NCBI GenBank assembly: GCA_002286855.1
Contig: NRSV01000135.1
Span: 1-36,079, forward strand
Direction of reading: 5' to 3'
Length of the DNA: 36,079 nucleotides
Source: Bipolaris cookei
Lineage: Eukaryota > Ascomycota > Dothideomycetes > Pleosporales > Pleosporaceae
Shown piece by piece: positions 28,049 to 36,079 of this stretch. The notes beneath the pieces were generated by a model. It was not told the DNA's origin. It ran no database searches and saw nothing but the letters and a program-made list of their open reading frames with translations. Position 1 is the stretch's first letter, and every line of letters starts with the position of its first letter. The position numbers and the translations under genes are program-made.

Positions 28049-28307
28049 GTTACGTTATAACGATTTAAAACACCAGAAGAATCTTGGCGCCAAGTACTCA
28101 AGCCTTGCAGATTAAATATTTGTGGATACTCTAGACCTTGCCGAAAAGCTTACTAAATACGTCGTCACTAGGTGGACAAAAAAGCGACACCGTGTACGGG
28201 CCGCCCCACTAAACTTGATGACTATAGCAAAACTCACTAACTTCAAGTATCTGTATCTTCACCACCATGTAATACTTCTTAATAATTTCAACTAAGTTTG
28301 ATTTGCA
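28049..28307. other. Sequence upstream of the Tc1/mariner pseudogene
   Basis: Non-coding. GGTGGACAAAAAAGCGACAC and the following GGGCCGCCCCACT (about 28170-28210) look like a Tc1/mariner-type terminal inverted repeat, but no matching right end is seen after 29395. Confidence 0.35.
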
Positions 28308-29395
28308 ATGTTTCAAGTTATCTTTTCCAATTACGACACACCCAAAAAAGCGCGGCTAAAGGCCGCTGCTGAGTACCTAAAGTACAAGAAGATCTCGTTC
28401 TACCATAACGATCTTTTTCAACATTTCGGAGTCTCAAAGCGACGCGGCTGGGCCATACTACAACAAGACAATCAGCTTTTTGATCGGAGATACAAGAACA
28501 ACGAAGAGGTCCAAGAGACTCGCGGCCGTCCCCAGCTACTTTCTGCTAAAGATCTCGACCGTTGTGACCGCTTTCTTCAAGATCTTGGCTATTCTACAAG
28601 GACTCTAACCTGGTCTCAACTCTCAGAGGAGCTAGATCTTGGTGTAAGTGATAAAAATTTGAAGAGATATACGGGTTCTATAGATTATCATAAGTGTATA
28701 GCCTGCTCAAAGGGGTGGACATCAGCCAAACTAGCTAAAAAAACGTAAGGGGTGGGCAGAAGTTATACTCCAAAAGTATCCAAAGCCGGAGGACTGGAAC
28801 CAAATATGCTTCTCCGACAAAGTATACTGGTTCCTTGGGAGCAGAAGAAAAGATACAAATTATTAGAAAAACCTGTAGAGAGATACTGCGCAGACTGTAT
28901 TCACCATACCATGGATCGAAGTACCGAAAAAGCTCACCAAAGGCAGCATTCCTGGGCTACTATTGGGTATAAATTTAAGTCAGATCTATAACTTCGCTCC
29001 ACCAAATCTCCCAACGGTAAGATGAGCCACCTGGTGTATCGTGATCAGATACTTGAACCTATTATCAAACCATGGTTTTAGCGCGGTGACGACTTCGTTC
29101 TAGAAGAAGACAATGACAGTGGGTACGGCGGCGGCCGTTCCAAAGCTGTTAATACTGTCAAAATTTGGAAACAGCAGAACGGCTTAGAGTCGTATTTCAA
29201 CTGCCCATCATCACTAGATTTGGCATCTATTGAGAACTGCTGGCGCTCACCAAAGCAGTTTATGGCAAGATATCCGCATTGGGATGAGTTTGAAACTCGT
29301 GAATTAGCTATAGAGGGGTGGCAGAAAGTATCTCAACACTATATTAATGAACAGGAAAAGGAACAGCATTCTATCAACGTCTCAGAAATTGGATG
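28308..29395 (+). pseudogene. Tc1/mariner-type DDE transposase, inactivated
   Basis: From the ATG at 28308 the frame gives a helix-turn-helix region (FGVSKRRGWAIL, then RGRP) and reaches the conserved YHKCIACSKGW before a stop at 28746. The catalytic domain continues in shifted frames: SDKV (first aspartate, near 28815), RYCADCIHH and SWATIGYKFKSD to 28990, then after a TAA the stretch NGKMSHLVYRDQILEPI, a TAG, FVLEEDNDSGYG (second aspartate, near 29110) and SIENCW (glutamate, near 29232), ending at the TGA 29393-29395. At least three stops and one frameshift are present, so it cannot encode an active protein. All three catalytic acidic positions are still readable. Confidence 0.8.
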
Positions 29396-29463
29396 AAAAC
29401 TCGTTTACCTAACCTACTAGACTGTACGAATTCAACGCACTTACTCACATTGCGAAATTCGCA

Positions 29464-30938
29464 ATGGCGGGCGGTGCATCTACAACAGAAGATGATGGTC
29501 GACCTGACGCGGTTGCGACGCATCAGGACGCGACCACAACAACAAAGGGAAAAAGACCGGAACTACCGGAAAAATGGATTGAGACACTGGAGAAATAGAT
29601 AAGGCAACAAGAACAAATACTGACAACAGTAGCAAAAGGAGCGGTTGAGGGTCTGAATAATGCTGGCAGCGAGGAGGACCTCTTCCATATCATCCGCGAA
29701 CTCACCGCGGCAACAACAACGGTGGGCCAGAACCTGGCCCGCATCAAATTGCCCAAGACGGGCCAAACAACAGATGAAAAGGAAGGGATACAGGCTATAC
29801 TCCAGAGATTGGACGCGATGGAGGCACGCCTGGAAGAGGGGATAAAGAAGGACAGGACAACAACCAAGGCGCCCACGTGTCAAGAGCCGATAAGCTGGAG
29901 TTAGGTGGCCTCGAGAGGCACTATCCACCCAGCAAAAATCGAAGTACGGATGGAAACAACCAAGGGCACTGAGCCTGAAACGGCGCAAGAAAAGTTGGCC
30001 CGTATCCGGGTTGCCATCCCGGATGCAAAGGCAATCATCCCTCATCCAAGAGCGCCCAACAAGATCTCATTGGTGTTCAAGGACGCAGCGCGACGGGATC
30101 AGATCATACAAGCAGGCATTCAGGTTTCGGATGGCATCAAGATCATCCGACGACCTAAATTGATTATGGTATCAGGCATTCATCTTGGTACCTCAATCCA
30201 AAACAAGAAATGCAGCGAAAACGACACGTGGATTAGGCAAGTCAACAAACAAAACCGAAACCTTCGAGTCGAACAAGTACGATGGCTATACACAGACAAG
30301 AACCTTGCTAGCAGGCGGGAAAACAAAACGCAAACAAGAGGATCCATCCTCTTAAGTGTCAGTACGGAGGAATCCCAACTTAGGGCAGTGCGGGAAGGCA
30401 TACTGGTTGGAGCGAAATGGCTTCCAGTCCGTCTGTGGGACGTATCGCTCACGGACGGACAATGCTTCAATTGCTGGAAATGGGGCCACAGCCAATCTGT
30501 GTGTAATGCGACCAAGGACATCTGCGGACACTGCGCAGGCAGCCATTCCACAAGGGACTGCAAAACGAAGGGCAACGAAGCAGCCAGCTGTGCAGCCTGT
30601 AAGTCAAAGGGTCATAAGGCCTGGATGAATAGACACTGCAAAGCTCACCAAAGCTTCTGGAAAGCGAATGAGGAAAAAAAGCAAGAATTGCCTATGCGCA
30701 CTACGCAGATACAGCGCAGCGCCTCCCCAACCACAGGACCCACCACGCCTGTCCTGAGTTTCTTCGGAAGCTCTGCAGCAGTAAGCAGCGAATAAAGGAC
30801 AAAAGTTGATGATAGCCGAAAAAAGAAAAAATGGTCGGGAGGCCTACCCATCTCAGCTCTGCGGCCATGGCACCAGGACAGAGCCAACTCTTCCCGATAA
30901 GGACAGCCACACCAACAGCTGATCATGAGATGGACTAA
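29464..30938 (+). pseudogene. ORF1 of a third LINE (gag-like, zinc knuckles), stops acquired
   Basis: One frame runs from the ATG at 29464 to 30795 and contains TAG at about 29596 and at 29902-29904. Both are where glutamine codons would read well. The middle (29905-30450) is an RRM-like nucleocapsid region. Cysteine clusters at 30463-30650 (CFNCWKWGHSQSVC, CGHCAGSHSTRDC and a third CAACKSKGHKAW) are typical of Tad1-type ORF1. After a frameshift in the A-run near 30830, the tail GRPTHLSSAAMAPGQSQLF continues to a TAA at 30936, resembling the tail at 4774-5064. No ORF2 follows; the pogo element starts at 31066. Confidence 0.75.
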
Positions 30939-31065
30939 TCACTCTAGCACCATACCTCGGCTCCCTTGTCTAAAGGAAGCACCGTTAAATAAGGAAAGAG
31001 ACAAAAGGAAAGAACGAGACTACGAATGCTCAGGCGCGGGAGGTTTTTAGACATAAGTTCGCTTA

Positions 31066-31110
31066 CCGTGCCCGTGCGCGGGTCGAGCCAGTTCGCGGGT
31101 CGAGCCACCC
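31066..31110. repeat. Left terminal inverted repeat of the pogo element
   Basis: 45 bp beginning CCGTGCCCGTGCGCGGGTCG. It contains the 14-mer CGCGGGTCGAGCCA twice (31077-31090 and 31094-31107), 17 bp apart, likely transposase binding sites. The sequence is strikingly CpG-rich. Confidence 0.92.
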
Positions 31111-31164
31111 GAACACCATAACATTGAGATCGTCCCAACTTCAACGCGTCATAACTCCACCACC

Positions 31165-33051
31165 ATGGATCCAATTCAAGAAGCGATTGAAAAAATCGAA
31201 TCGCGTGAACCAGGAGTTAAATTCTCATACCGCAAAGTTGCGAAAAGATTTGGGGTTAATCGAACAACGTTGTCGCGGAGGCACCAAGGCAAACAGGTCA
31301 ACTATGAAGCCCAGGCAGAACGCCAGCTATTACTCAACCCACAACAAGAGCAGGAGCTTATGCTATACATAGAAAGATGCGTACGGCGAGGTTTTCCACC
31401 GACACGAGAGATGCTGTAAAATTTCGCAGCTACAATAGCGGATCGTGAGGTTTCTGAAAGCTGGGTTACTCGGTTTCTTCAGCGCCACGACGCTCAGCTT
31501 GTCACTAAATGGAGCGCCGGGATTGATCGCAACCGCCACTAAGCTGACTCGAGAGAAAGATACCAGCTGTACTTTGACTTGTTGCACTCAAGAATTCAAC
31601 AGTACAGCGTTGACGAGCGCAACACGTACAATATGGATGAGAAGGGCTTCTTTGTCGGCATCACAGCTCGCTCAAAAAGAATCTTCACTAAGCGAACCTA
31701 GGTGGAGGAGAAGCGTACAGCGGCAATAAAAGATGGCAGCAGGAAGTGGATAACACTTCTGGCTTGCGTGTGCGCTTCTGGGGAGTCGCTGCCGCCAGCT
31801 CTTATCTACCAGGGCTCATCCGGGCTTCAATCGAGCTGGCTTGACGATGTAGAGGTCGGCAAACATGAGGTTTTCTTCTCTGACTCACCCACAGGATGGA
31901 GAAATAACGAAATTGGGATGGCCTGGCTTGAACAGGTGTTCGAGCGCTTCACGAAACGCAAAGCGCGACGGCAGTATCGTCTCCTCATCCTTGACGGCCA
32001 CGGCAGCCACCTTACGAGCGATTTTATAGAATTCTGCGATAGCAACAAGATCCTCCTCGCGATCTTTCCACCTCACGCTACCCACAGCCTTCAGCCGCTA
32101 GACATAGTGCTGTTTGCGCCTCTTGCCGCCGAATACTCACGAGAACTCGATCGCCGGCTCCAGCGATCGCAAGGACTAGCAACTGCGAAGAAAGACAGCT
32201 TCTTTGAGGTCTTCTGGGAGGCGTGGAGCTCAACAATGAAGCCAGAGCTAATTGTGAAGAGTTTTCAAGCTACAGGCGTGTGGCCGATGGATGCAGAGGT
32301 TGTACTAAAATGCTTCAGCAACCGCACTTCAACACAAGATGAGGCTTCGAAACTTGGGCAGCACGGCGATGGCGATACCTGGATCCAGATCCGAAAGTTA
32401 TATCACGCTGTGGTGCCGGATAAGTCAAAGGTTGAAGCCCGGCAGCTTGAGGCTTCATTCCACTCTCTACAGACGCAGAACGAGCTCCTCCACCTCGAAA
32501 ACAACAACCTCAAGCGCGAGATGGCTGGCAAATCAAAGCACAAGAAGAAGCGCTATAAGCTGGACTTTCAGCATCACGAGGAGTACAAAGGCGCTGGAGT
32601 TTTCTGGTCTCCTAAGAAGGTCGCTGAAGCGCGCGCGCGGGAAACCTCAAAGCGCAACGAAGAGAAGGAACTACAACTCCAGAAAGCTCACGATAGAGAC
32701 CTTAAGGCGGCGTCAAGCTTATAAAAGAAGCAGATAGCTGAGGCTGCAAAGATGGCTCGTCAAGAAGCCGCTGAGGAGCGGCACAAGGAGAAGAAAGCGA
32801 AGGCTGAGGAACTAGCTACAGCTCAGGCGCTCAAAAAGCAGCAACGCGACGCTGCAACTTTACAAAAATCTCGCGATACACCTAGCAAGCCTAAGAGAAA
32901 AGCCTCACACAAAGCTGCAAATATCCTAGCAAAGCGTCGTCGGGTTATAGGTGCAGCAAGTCAAGCTGGTGATGCACCTAAACCACCGCCTCCTCTACCC
33001 AAAACCACCCGCACACGCTTAGTACGACCACCTAAGAAATATTCTGAATAG
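31165..33051 (+). pseudogene. pogo/Fot1 transposase with four in-frame stops
   Basis: A single frame of 629 codons runs from the ATG at 31165 to the TAG at 33049. It holds a psq helix-turn-helix (SYRKVAKRFGVNRTTLSRR), a CENPB-type helix-turn-helix (RRGFPPTREML, SWVTRFLQRH) and the DDE_1 catalytic domain with D158 (NMDEKGF), D277 (LDGHGSH) and D313 (LQPLDI). D277 and D313 are 35 residues apart, the D35D spacing of this family. The C-terminus is a lysine/glutamate-rich coiled coil followed by a basic tail. Stops are at codons 85 (TAA), 126 (TAA), 179 (TAG) and 520 (TAA); no frameshift is present. Each stop could come from CAA or CAG by a C-to-T change. The protein would cut and paste the element. 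Confidence 0.9.
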
Positions 33052-33155
33052 CTAGAAAGTTTCGCATATATATAACAATACCCTAAGAAATCTCGCGATA
33101 ATCGCTCTTGTACATGGCTGTACAGCCTCATCTTTTTGGAGTCCTCATATTGTTG

Positions 33156-33200
33156 GGGTGGCTCGACCCGCGAACTGGCTCGACCCGCGCACGGGCACGG
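33156..33200. repeat. Right terminal inverted repeat of the pogo element
   Basis: Exact reverse complement of 31066-31110, including both copies of the inner 14-mer. Confidence 0.92.
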
Positions 33201-33202
33201 TA

Positions 33203-34758
33203 ACTTCTGCTTGACATGATTTCTAAAAAACGACTTGTCCATCTATGATTGTAAAGCACAAAAGCTGCTATTTTCAGTACTTCTGTTGGCGACAAATCTC
33301 AAAACCTAAGGGAAAAATCATGTCGGCTACTGTGAAGCTATCGGAAGCATAGAATTTGTTACTAATACCACTTGTGACGGGCTGAGCACCCTTTGGTAGA
33401 GCTCCTTGGTGAGATCTCAGAGTGTGATCACAGAATCTGGGTGTGGGTGTGACTGACTGGGCAGTTTATCACAGTACAGATAACGGCGGCTATCTTATGT
33501 ACCAACTACGTAACGATATCAGCAGCTCTGATATCTTGTGCCAGCCTTTTTGGTGCGGTGGGCGCGTTGTAATTGCGTGCGTGATCCGATAGGATCCGAC
33601 CGTTACAATGGGCCATACCACTCAGATTCTGCCAATTTCAACCTCGCTCGGACGCAGCGCTTAGAGATTATTGAACTATTTGCCCGAGCAGCACTCAAAT
33701 TAACGGGGTAGCATATTTCTCCAACCCGCATGCAGACGTAAGCTCTTGAGTAGATAGCTGTTAGCTCTCCATCGAATGCAGCTTTGTTACACTCGACATT
33801 GTCCCTAGTATAGCACTTTCTTGAGTTAAGCTCTTTACACCACTAACCGATTGACTGTGTATTGTCTAATATCCTCGAGATAAGATGATATAGATAACAA
33901 TAAATCGATCCTCTTAGCATTTTCGTTTTCTTCGTAGTAGTAAGCGCGATACTGTGTTTGGTAAAGTCTATAGCACTAGACTTGTTAGCCATAGTCGGCC
34001 AACCCACTTCCTACCTACTTTATGCCTACTTGTCCCACTGCGCCAGGGGGCACCCTGGCGCAGTGGGACGAGTGGTGCCTTATTATTATTATGTCGAGAA
34101 TACACAAGTCCGGTCCAGGTTGGTAGAAGAAAGTTCAGAGCTTGGGCGAGAGAATGGCGTCACGCAGTGGCCAGTGCTGCGCGTAGTAGATAGATAACAG
34201 CACAATGAATATGCCGAATAGTAGAGGTTAGAACTACACACCTTACCACTCCTGCTTAGTTACCTATAGTAGTCATATTACTAAAGTGACTTTTTTTTAA
34301 CATATTATTCCATTATAGTCTATTTAGCTCGAGGCCATGTAAGACTTTAGTCGAAGGCCGTTCTATGAGGTTTGTTTAGAGTAGGGGAGTTTAGATGTGT
34401 AGTGTGGCTATGGTGCATCGGTCTTTATCTAGTCAAGCAATAGCTATTGCTTACTAGATGCCTGTTTCTAAAGAGCAGTTTAGTGAAAGAAAGAGATGTT
34501 AGATAGCTAGGCAATTCTCCAGCAGGCTCTTTCAGGGGAAAGGAAACGGACGAAAAGTGCTTAGCTAGTATACGTAATGAATGCGTCAGCTTTACGGGAG
34601 TACACGTATACCATGTTCTACTCAGGCACCAATAATATTTATAACGCTGACTCGTATAATTAAAACTTCTCCTTAAATATCTAGCTGTAGAGAACACACG
34701 CCATAATTTCCAACACAAAACAAAATTTCTTAAAACGTCTCTACTACTATAAGTCGCT
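33203..34758. other. Gene-poor region with one strong inverted repeat
   Basis: Reading frames are short (two overlapping 79-codon frames at 33954-34197 and a 127-codon minus-strand frame at 34425-34808 without recognisable motif). AT-rich sequence before 34759 would include the promoter of the small secreted protein gene: CCAAT at 34629-34633 and TATAATTAAAA from 34655. Confidence 0.5.
34032..34069. repeat. Perfect inverted repeat, 17-bp arms, 4-bp loop
   Basis: GTCCCACTGCGCCAGGG is followed after GGCA by its exact reverse complement. Pairing extends outward by about six more positions if G-T pairs are allowed. The GC-rich arms stand out in AT-rich surroundings. Two transposon ends left head to head, or a foldback element, would give this; a hairpin RNA is possible but no promoter is evident. 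Confidence 0.95.
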
Positions 34759-35011
34759 ATGCTGAACTTCAAAATCGTCGCCGCTCTCCTAGCGCTCACT
34801 ATATCCATTCCAGGAGCCCAAGCTCAAGTTAGCGCCGAAGTACGTTGCCAGGAGACCTACCCTACCCTTTATATCATCAAGTCTGACTGAAGACAATTAG
34901 TGCAGTGGTGCAAGCGACGATTGCAGCCGTTTCAATGGCCAATGCGGTCATGCCGCTTCTTGTCAATTGAACACATACGTACAACCAAACGCGTGGTTCT
35001 GCGGGTGCTAG
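34759..35011 (+). CDS. Small secreted six-cysteine protein, two exons (effector-like candidate)
   Basis: Exon 1 is 34759-34839, the intron 34840-34900 (61 nt; GTACGT donor, CTGAC branch at 34883-34887, TTAG acceptor), exon 2 is 34901-35011. The product has 63 residues. Residues 1-22 form a clear signal peptide: a lysine near the start, a leucine/alanine-rich core, and GAQA before the likely cleavage site. The mature part of about 40 residues carries six cysteines at 28, 35, 42, 48, 61 and 63, spaced C-x6-C-x6-C-x5-C-x12-C-x-C, enough for three disulphides. I do not recognise the family. Small secreted cysteine-rich proteins in transposon-rich regions of fungi are often host-interaction or antimicrobial proteins; that role is inference. 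CCAAT and a TATA-like box lie about 100-130 bp upstream. No homologous transposon frame explains this segment. Confidence 0.75.
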
Positions 35012-35282
35012 AATTAATGCTCTCTTTAGTATAGCGCCGCTTTACAAATAACTATGTATAACTAAAGAGCTAACTTCTGTCTCTAGTTAGGTGCTAAAAC
35101 ACTGTGTTGCAGCCCACTCAAGGCCGCAGAAGCAATGAGTTTAGCTAAACCGAAGCAACAAGCCACTGCAACAATAATACAGAGGAGCTCGTCAAAAGTC
35201 TTTGCGGCAGGGGTAGGCAGCGCACTAATGCACCACTAGTCTTGGAATGTACTGTTTCGACAGCCTATTCACTAAAAAACTC
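35012..35282. other. Downstream region of the secreted protein gene
   Basis: No reading frame of note. It would contain the 3' end signal of the secreted-protein gene; a further 3' exon cannot be excluded because GT/AG pairs are present, but the cysteine pattern already looks complete. Confidence 0.4.
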
Positions 35283-35722
35283 CTATTCATTATCTTCATC
35301 GCTTTCGATAGCCTTTACGGCTTCAACCTCCTACTCAATGCCCTTTCCTGTTCTCCTACCCTCTTTATACTTGTTACGACCTTCTGATCTAATAATATTT
35401 TGAATATAAATTGATATCCTTTCAATTCACTCTTGAATCTTCCACTGAGGTAGCTCATTCCAAGCTTTCGTCCAGGCTCTGATAGCTTCAACCTTGCTCC
35501 TTGAAGCTCCCTTTTTCGTAGTAAGCCTCTTCATATATGGCCAGCAGCACTTTATTGCATTAAGACCAGGCGAATTGCCGCACCAGAGTAGCCTAGCTAC
35601 CTTAAATATATTAAAGACCTTCTGTTGCGAGTGATGCGCATGAGGGGGAGCTTTATCTTCTTAAACAAGAGTATGCGGCCTTTCCTTCTTACACTCGTTA
35701 GCAAAAGGCAGAAACTTAGGTG
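35283..35722 (-). pseudogene. C-terminal remnant of a second Tc1/mariner-type transposase
   Basis: On the - strand one frame from about 35722 to the TAG at 35283 reads PKFLPFANECKKERPHTLV, stop, EDKAPPHAHHSQQ, then LLWCGNSPGLNAIKCCWPYMKRLTTKKGASRS. This is the end of a fungal DDE_3 domain. The second catalytic aspartate is readable (EDKAPPHAHH), but the position where members have SPDLNxIE reads SPGLNAIK, so the last acidic residue is lysine. Three internal stops are present: TAA and TAG, which could derive from CAA and CAG, and TGA from TGG. The N-terminal half is missing. It belongs to a different subfamily from the 28308 copy and is clearly inactive. Confidence 0.8.
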
Positions 35723-35863
35723 TTAATATTTCAGAGCATTTTTATTTTTTTTCGTGCAAGAACACCATTCTATTGATTTCCTGAAAATTGGTCAAAACTA
35801 GCACCATTCGAAAGCTATACACGAGAGGAGTCTAACGCATACAGCCATATCCCCTACAACGAG

Positions 35864-36079
35864 ATGGCAGCGTCAGGACCTAACGTTGACGGTCGTAGAT
35901 CCCGTGACGCGTCGCGAACGCGACAGGGCGGGAACAACAATAAGACAAAGGCGACAGCCGGCAGGGCTAACAAGGGAGCAGGAAAAGGAGATGAAGACAG
36001 CGAGATCACCAAACTAATTACTGAAGGTATACAGGAAGGTGTAGCAGAGTTGGAGAAGGGCGAATCTAAGTTCGCACGC
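35864..36079 (+). CDS. Start of an open frame, probably a LINE ORF1 (cut by window end)
   Basis: From the ATG at 35864 the frame is open for 72 codons to the window edge. It encodes a basic, Gly/Asn/Lys-rich leader followed by an acidic helical-looking segment (EITKLITEGIQEGVAELE). The pattern resembles the beginnings of Tad1-type ORF1 proteins, such as the one starting at 29464. Nothing beyond resemblance of composition supports this, so the family call is weak. Confidence 0.4.
   Translation, partial: MAASGPNVDGRRSRDASRTRQGGNNNKTKATAGRANKGAGKGDEDSEITKLITEGIQEGVAELEKGESKFAR

Larger units (their letters stand above)
31066..33200 (+). mobile_element. pogo/Fot1-type DNA transposon, complete ends, dead transposase
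   Basis: The element is 2,135 bp and bounded by 45-bp perfect terminal inverted repeats (31066-31110 and 33156-33200). It is flanked by TA on both sides (31064-31065 and 33201-33202), the target duplication of the Tc1/mariner-pogo superfamily. The transposase frame (31165-33051) fills most of it. The ends look intact, so it could still be mobilised in trans by a related transposase. Confidence 0.92.

Noticed and set aside
33954..34197. Two 79-codon frames around the inverted repeat
   Set aside because: They overlap in different frames across the hairpin and contain no motif.
34425..34808. 127-codon - strand frame upstream of the secreted-protein gene
   Set aside because: It overlaps the promoter and signal-peptide exon in antisense and shows no domain or signal.

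Overview
The window reads as a transposon-rich stretch of a filamentous ascomycete genome, most like a Dothideomycete. The grounds are several Tad1-type LINEs, a Ty3/Gypsy element, pogo/Fot1-, Tc1/mariner- and probably hAT-type DNA transposons, short introns of about 50-60 nt with fungal splice and branch signals, and a decayed Zn2Cys6 transcription-factor gene. The species assignment is inference. No rRNA, tRNA or CRISPR array was found, and almost all coding capacity belongs to mobile elements.

Layout. 1-2250: gene-poor; its first 97 bases are a diverged inverted copy of 13537-13633. 2250-9241: a large Tad1-type LINE on the + strand. Its ORF1 is split by a roughly 1-kb insertion (3756-4747), its ORF2 is an intact 1287-residue endonuclease/RT/RNase H protein, and it ends in an (AATC)n tail. 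9242-10912: nothing recognisable. 10913-13532: a dead Zn2Cys6/Fungal_trans regulator. 13678-14034: a short, tentatively hAT-like fragment. 14511-23154: a complete Ty3/Gypsy element on the - strand with two identical 173-bp LTRs, gag-protease and pol in a -1 frame relationship with a good slippery site, PBS and PPT. It also carries an extra intron-containing gene of opposite orientation between pol and its 3' LTR. 23155-27588: a second Tad1-type LINE on the - strand, cut off at the Gypsy LTR and carrying two separate 97-bp tandem duplications. 27696-28050: a pogo-like N-terminal fragment. 28308-29395: a Tc1/mariner transposase pseudogene. 29464-30938: ORF1 of a third LINE. 31066-33200: a complete but nonsense-riddled pogo/Fot1 element with 45-bp TIRs and TA target duplication. 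33203-34758: gene-poor, with a perfect 17-bp-arm inverted repeat. 34759-35011: a two-exon gene for a 63-residue secreted, six-cysteine protein. 35283-35722: another DDE transposase remnant on the - strand. 35864 to the end: the start of an open frame resembling a LINE ORF1.

The two most interesting loci are the small secreted cysteine-rich gene, which was not in any single long ORF and appears only when a 61-nt intron is removed, and the spliced antisense gene inside the Gypsy element. Two generations of elements seem present. The Gypsy element and the first LINE's ORF2 are intact. Most other elements carry TAA/TAG stops where glutamine codons are expected, as repeat-induced point mutation (RIP) would leave them.
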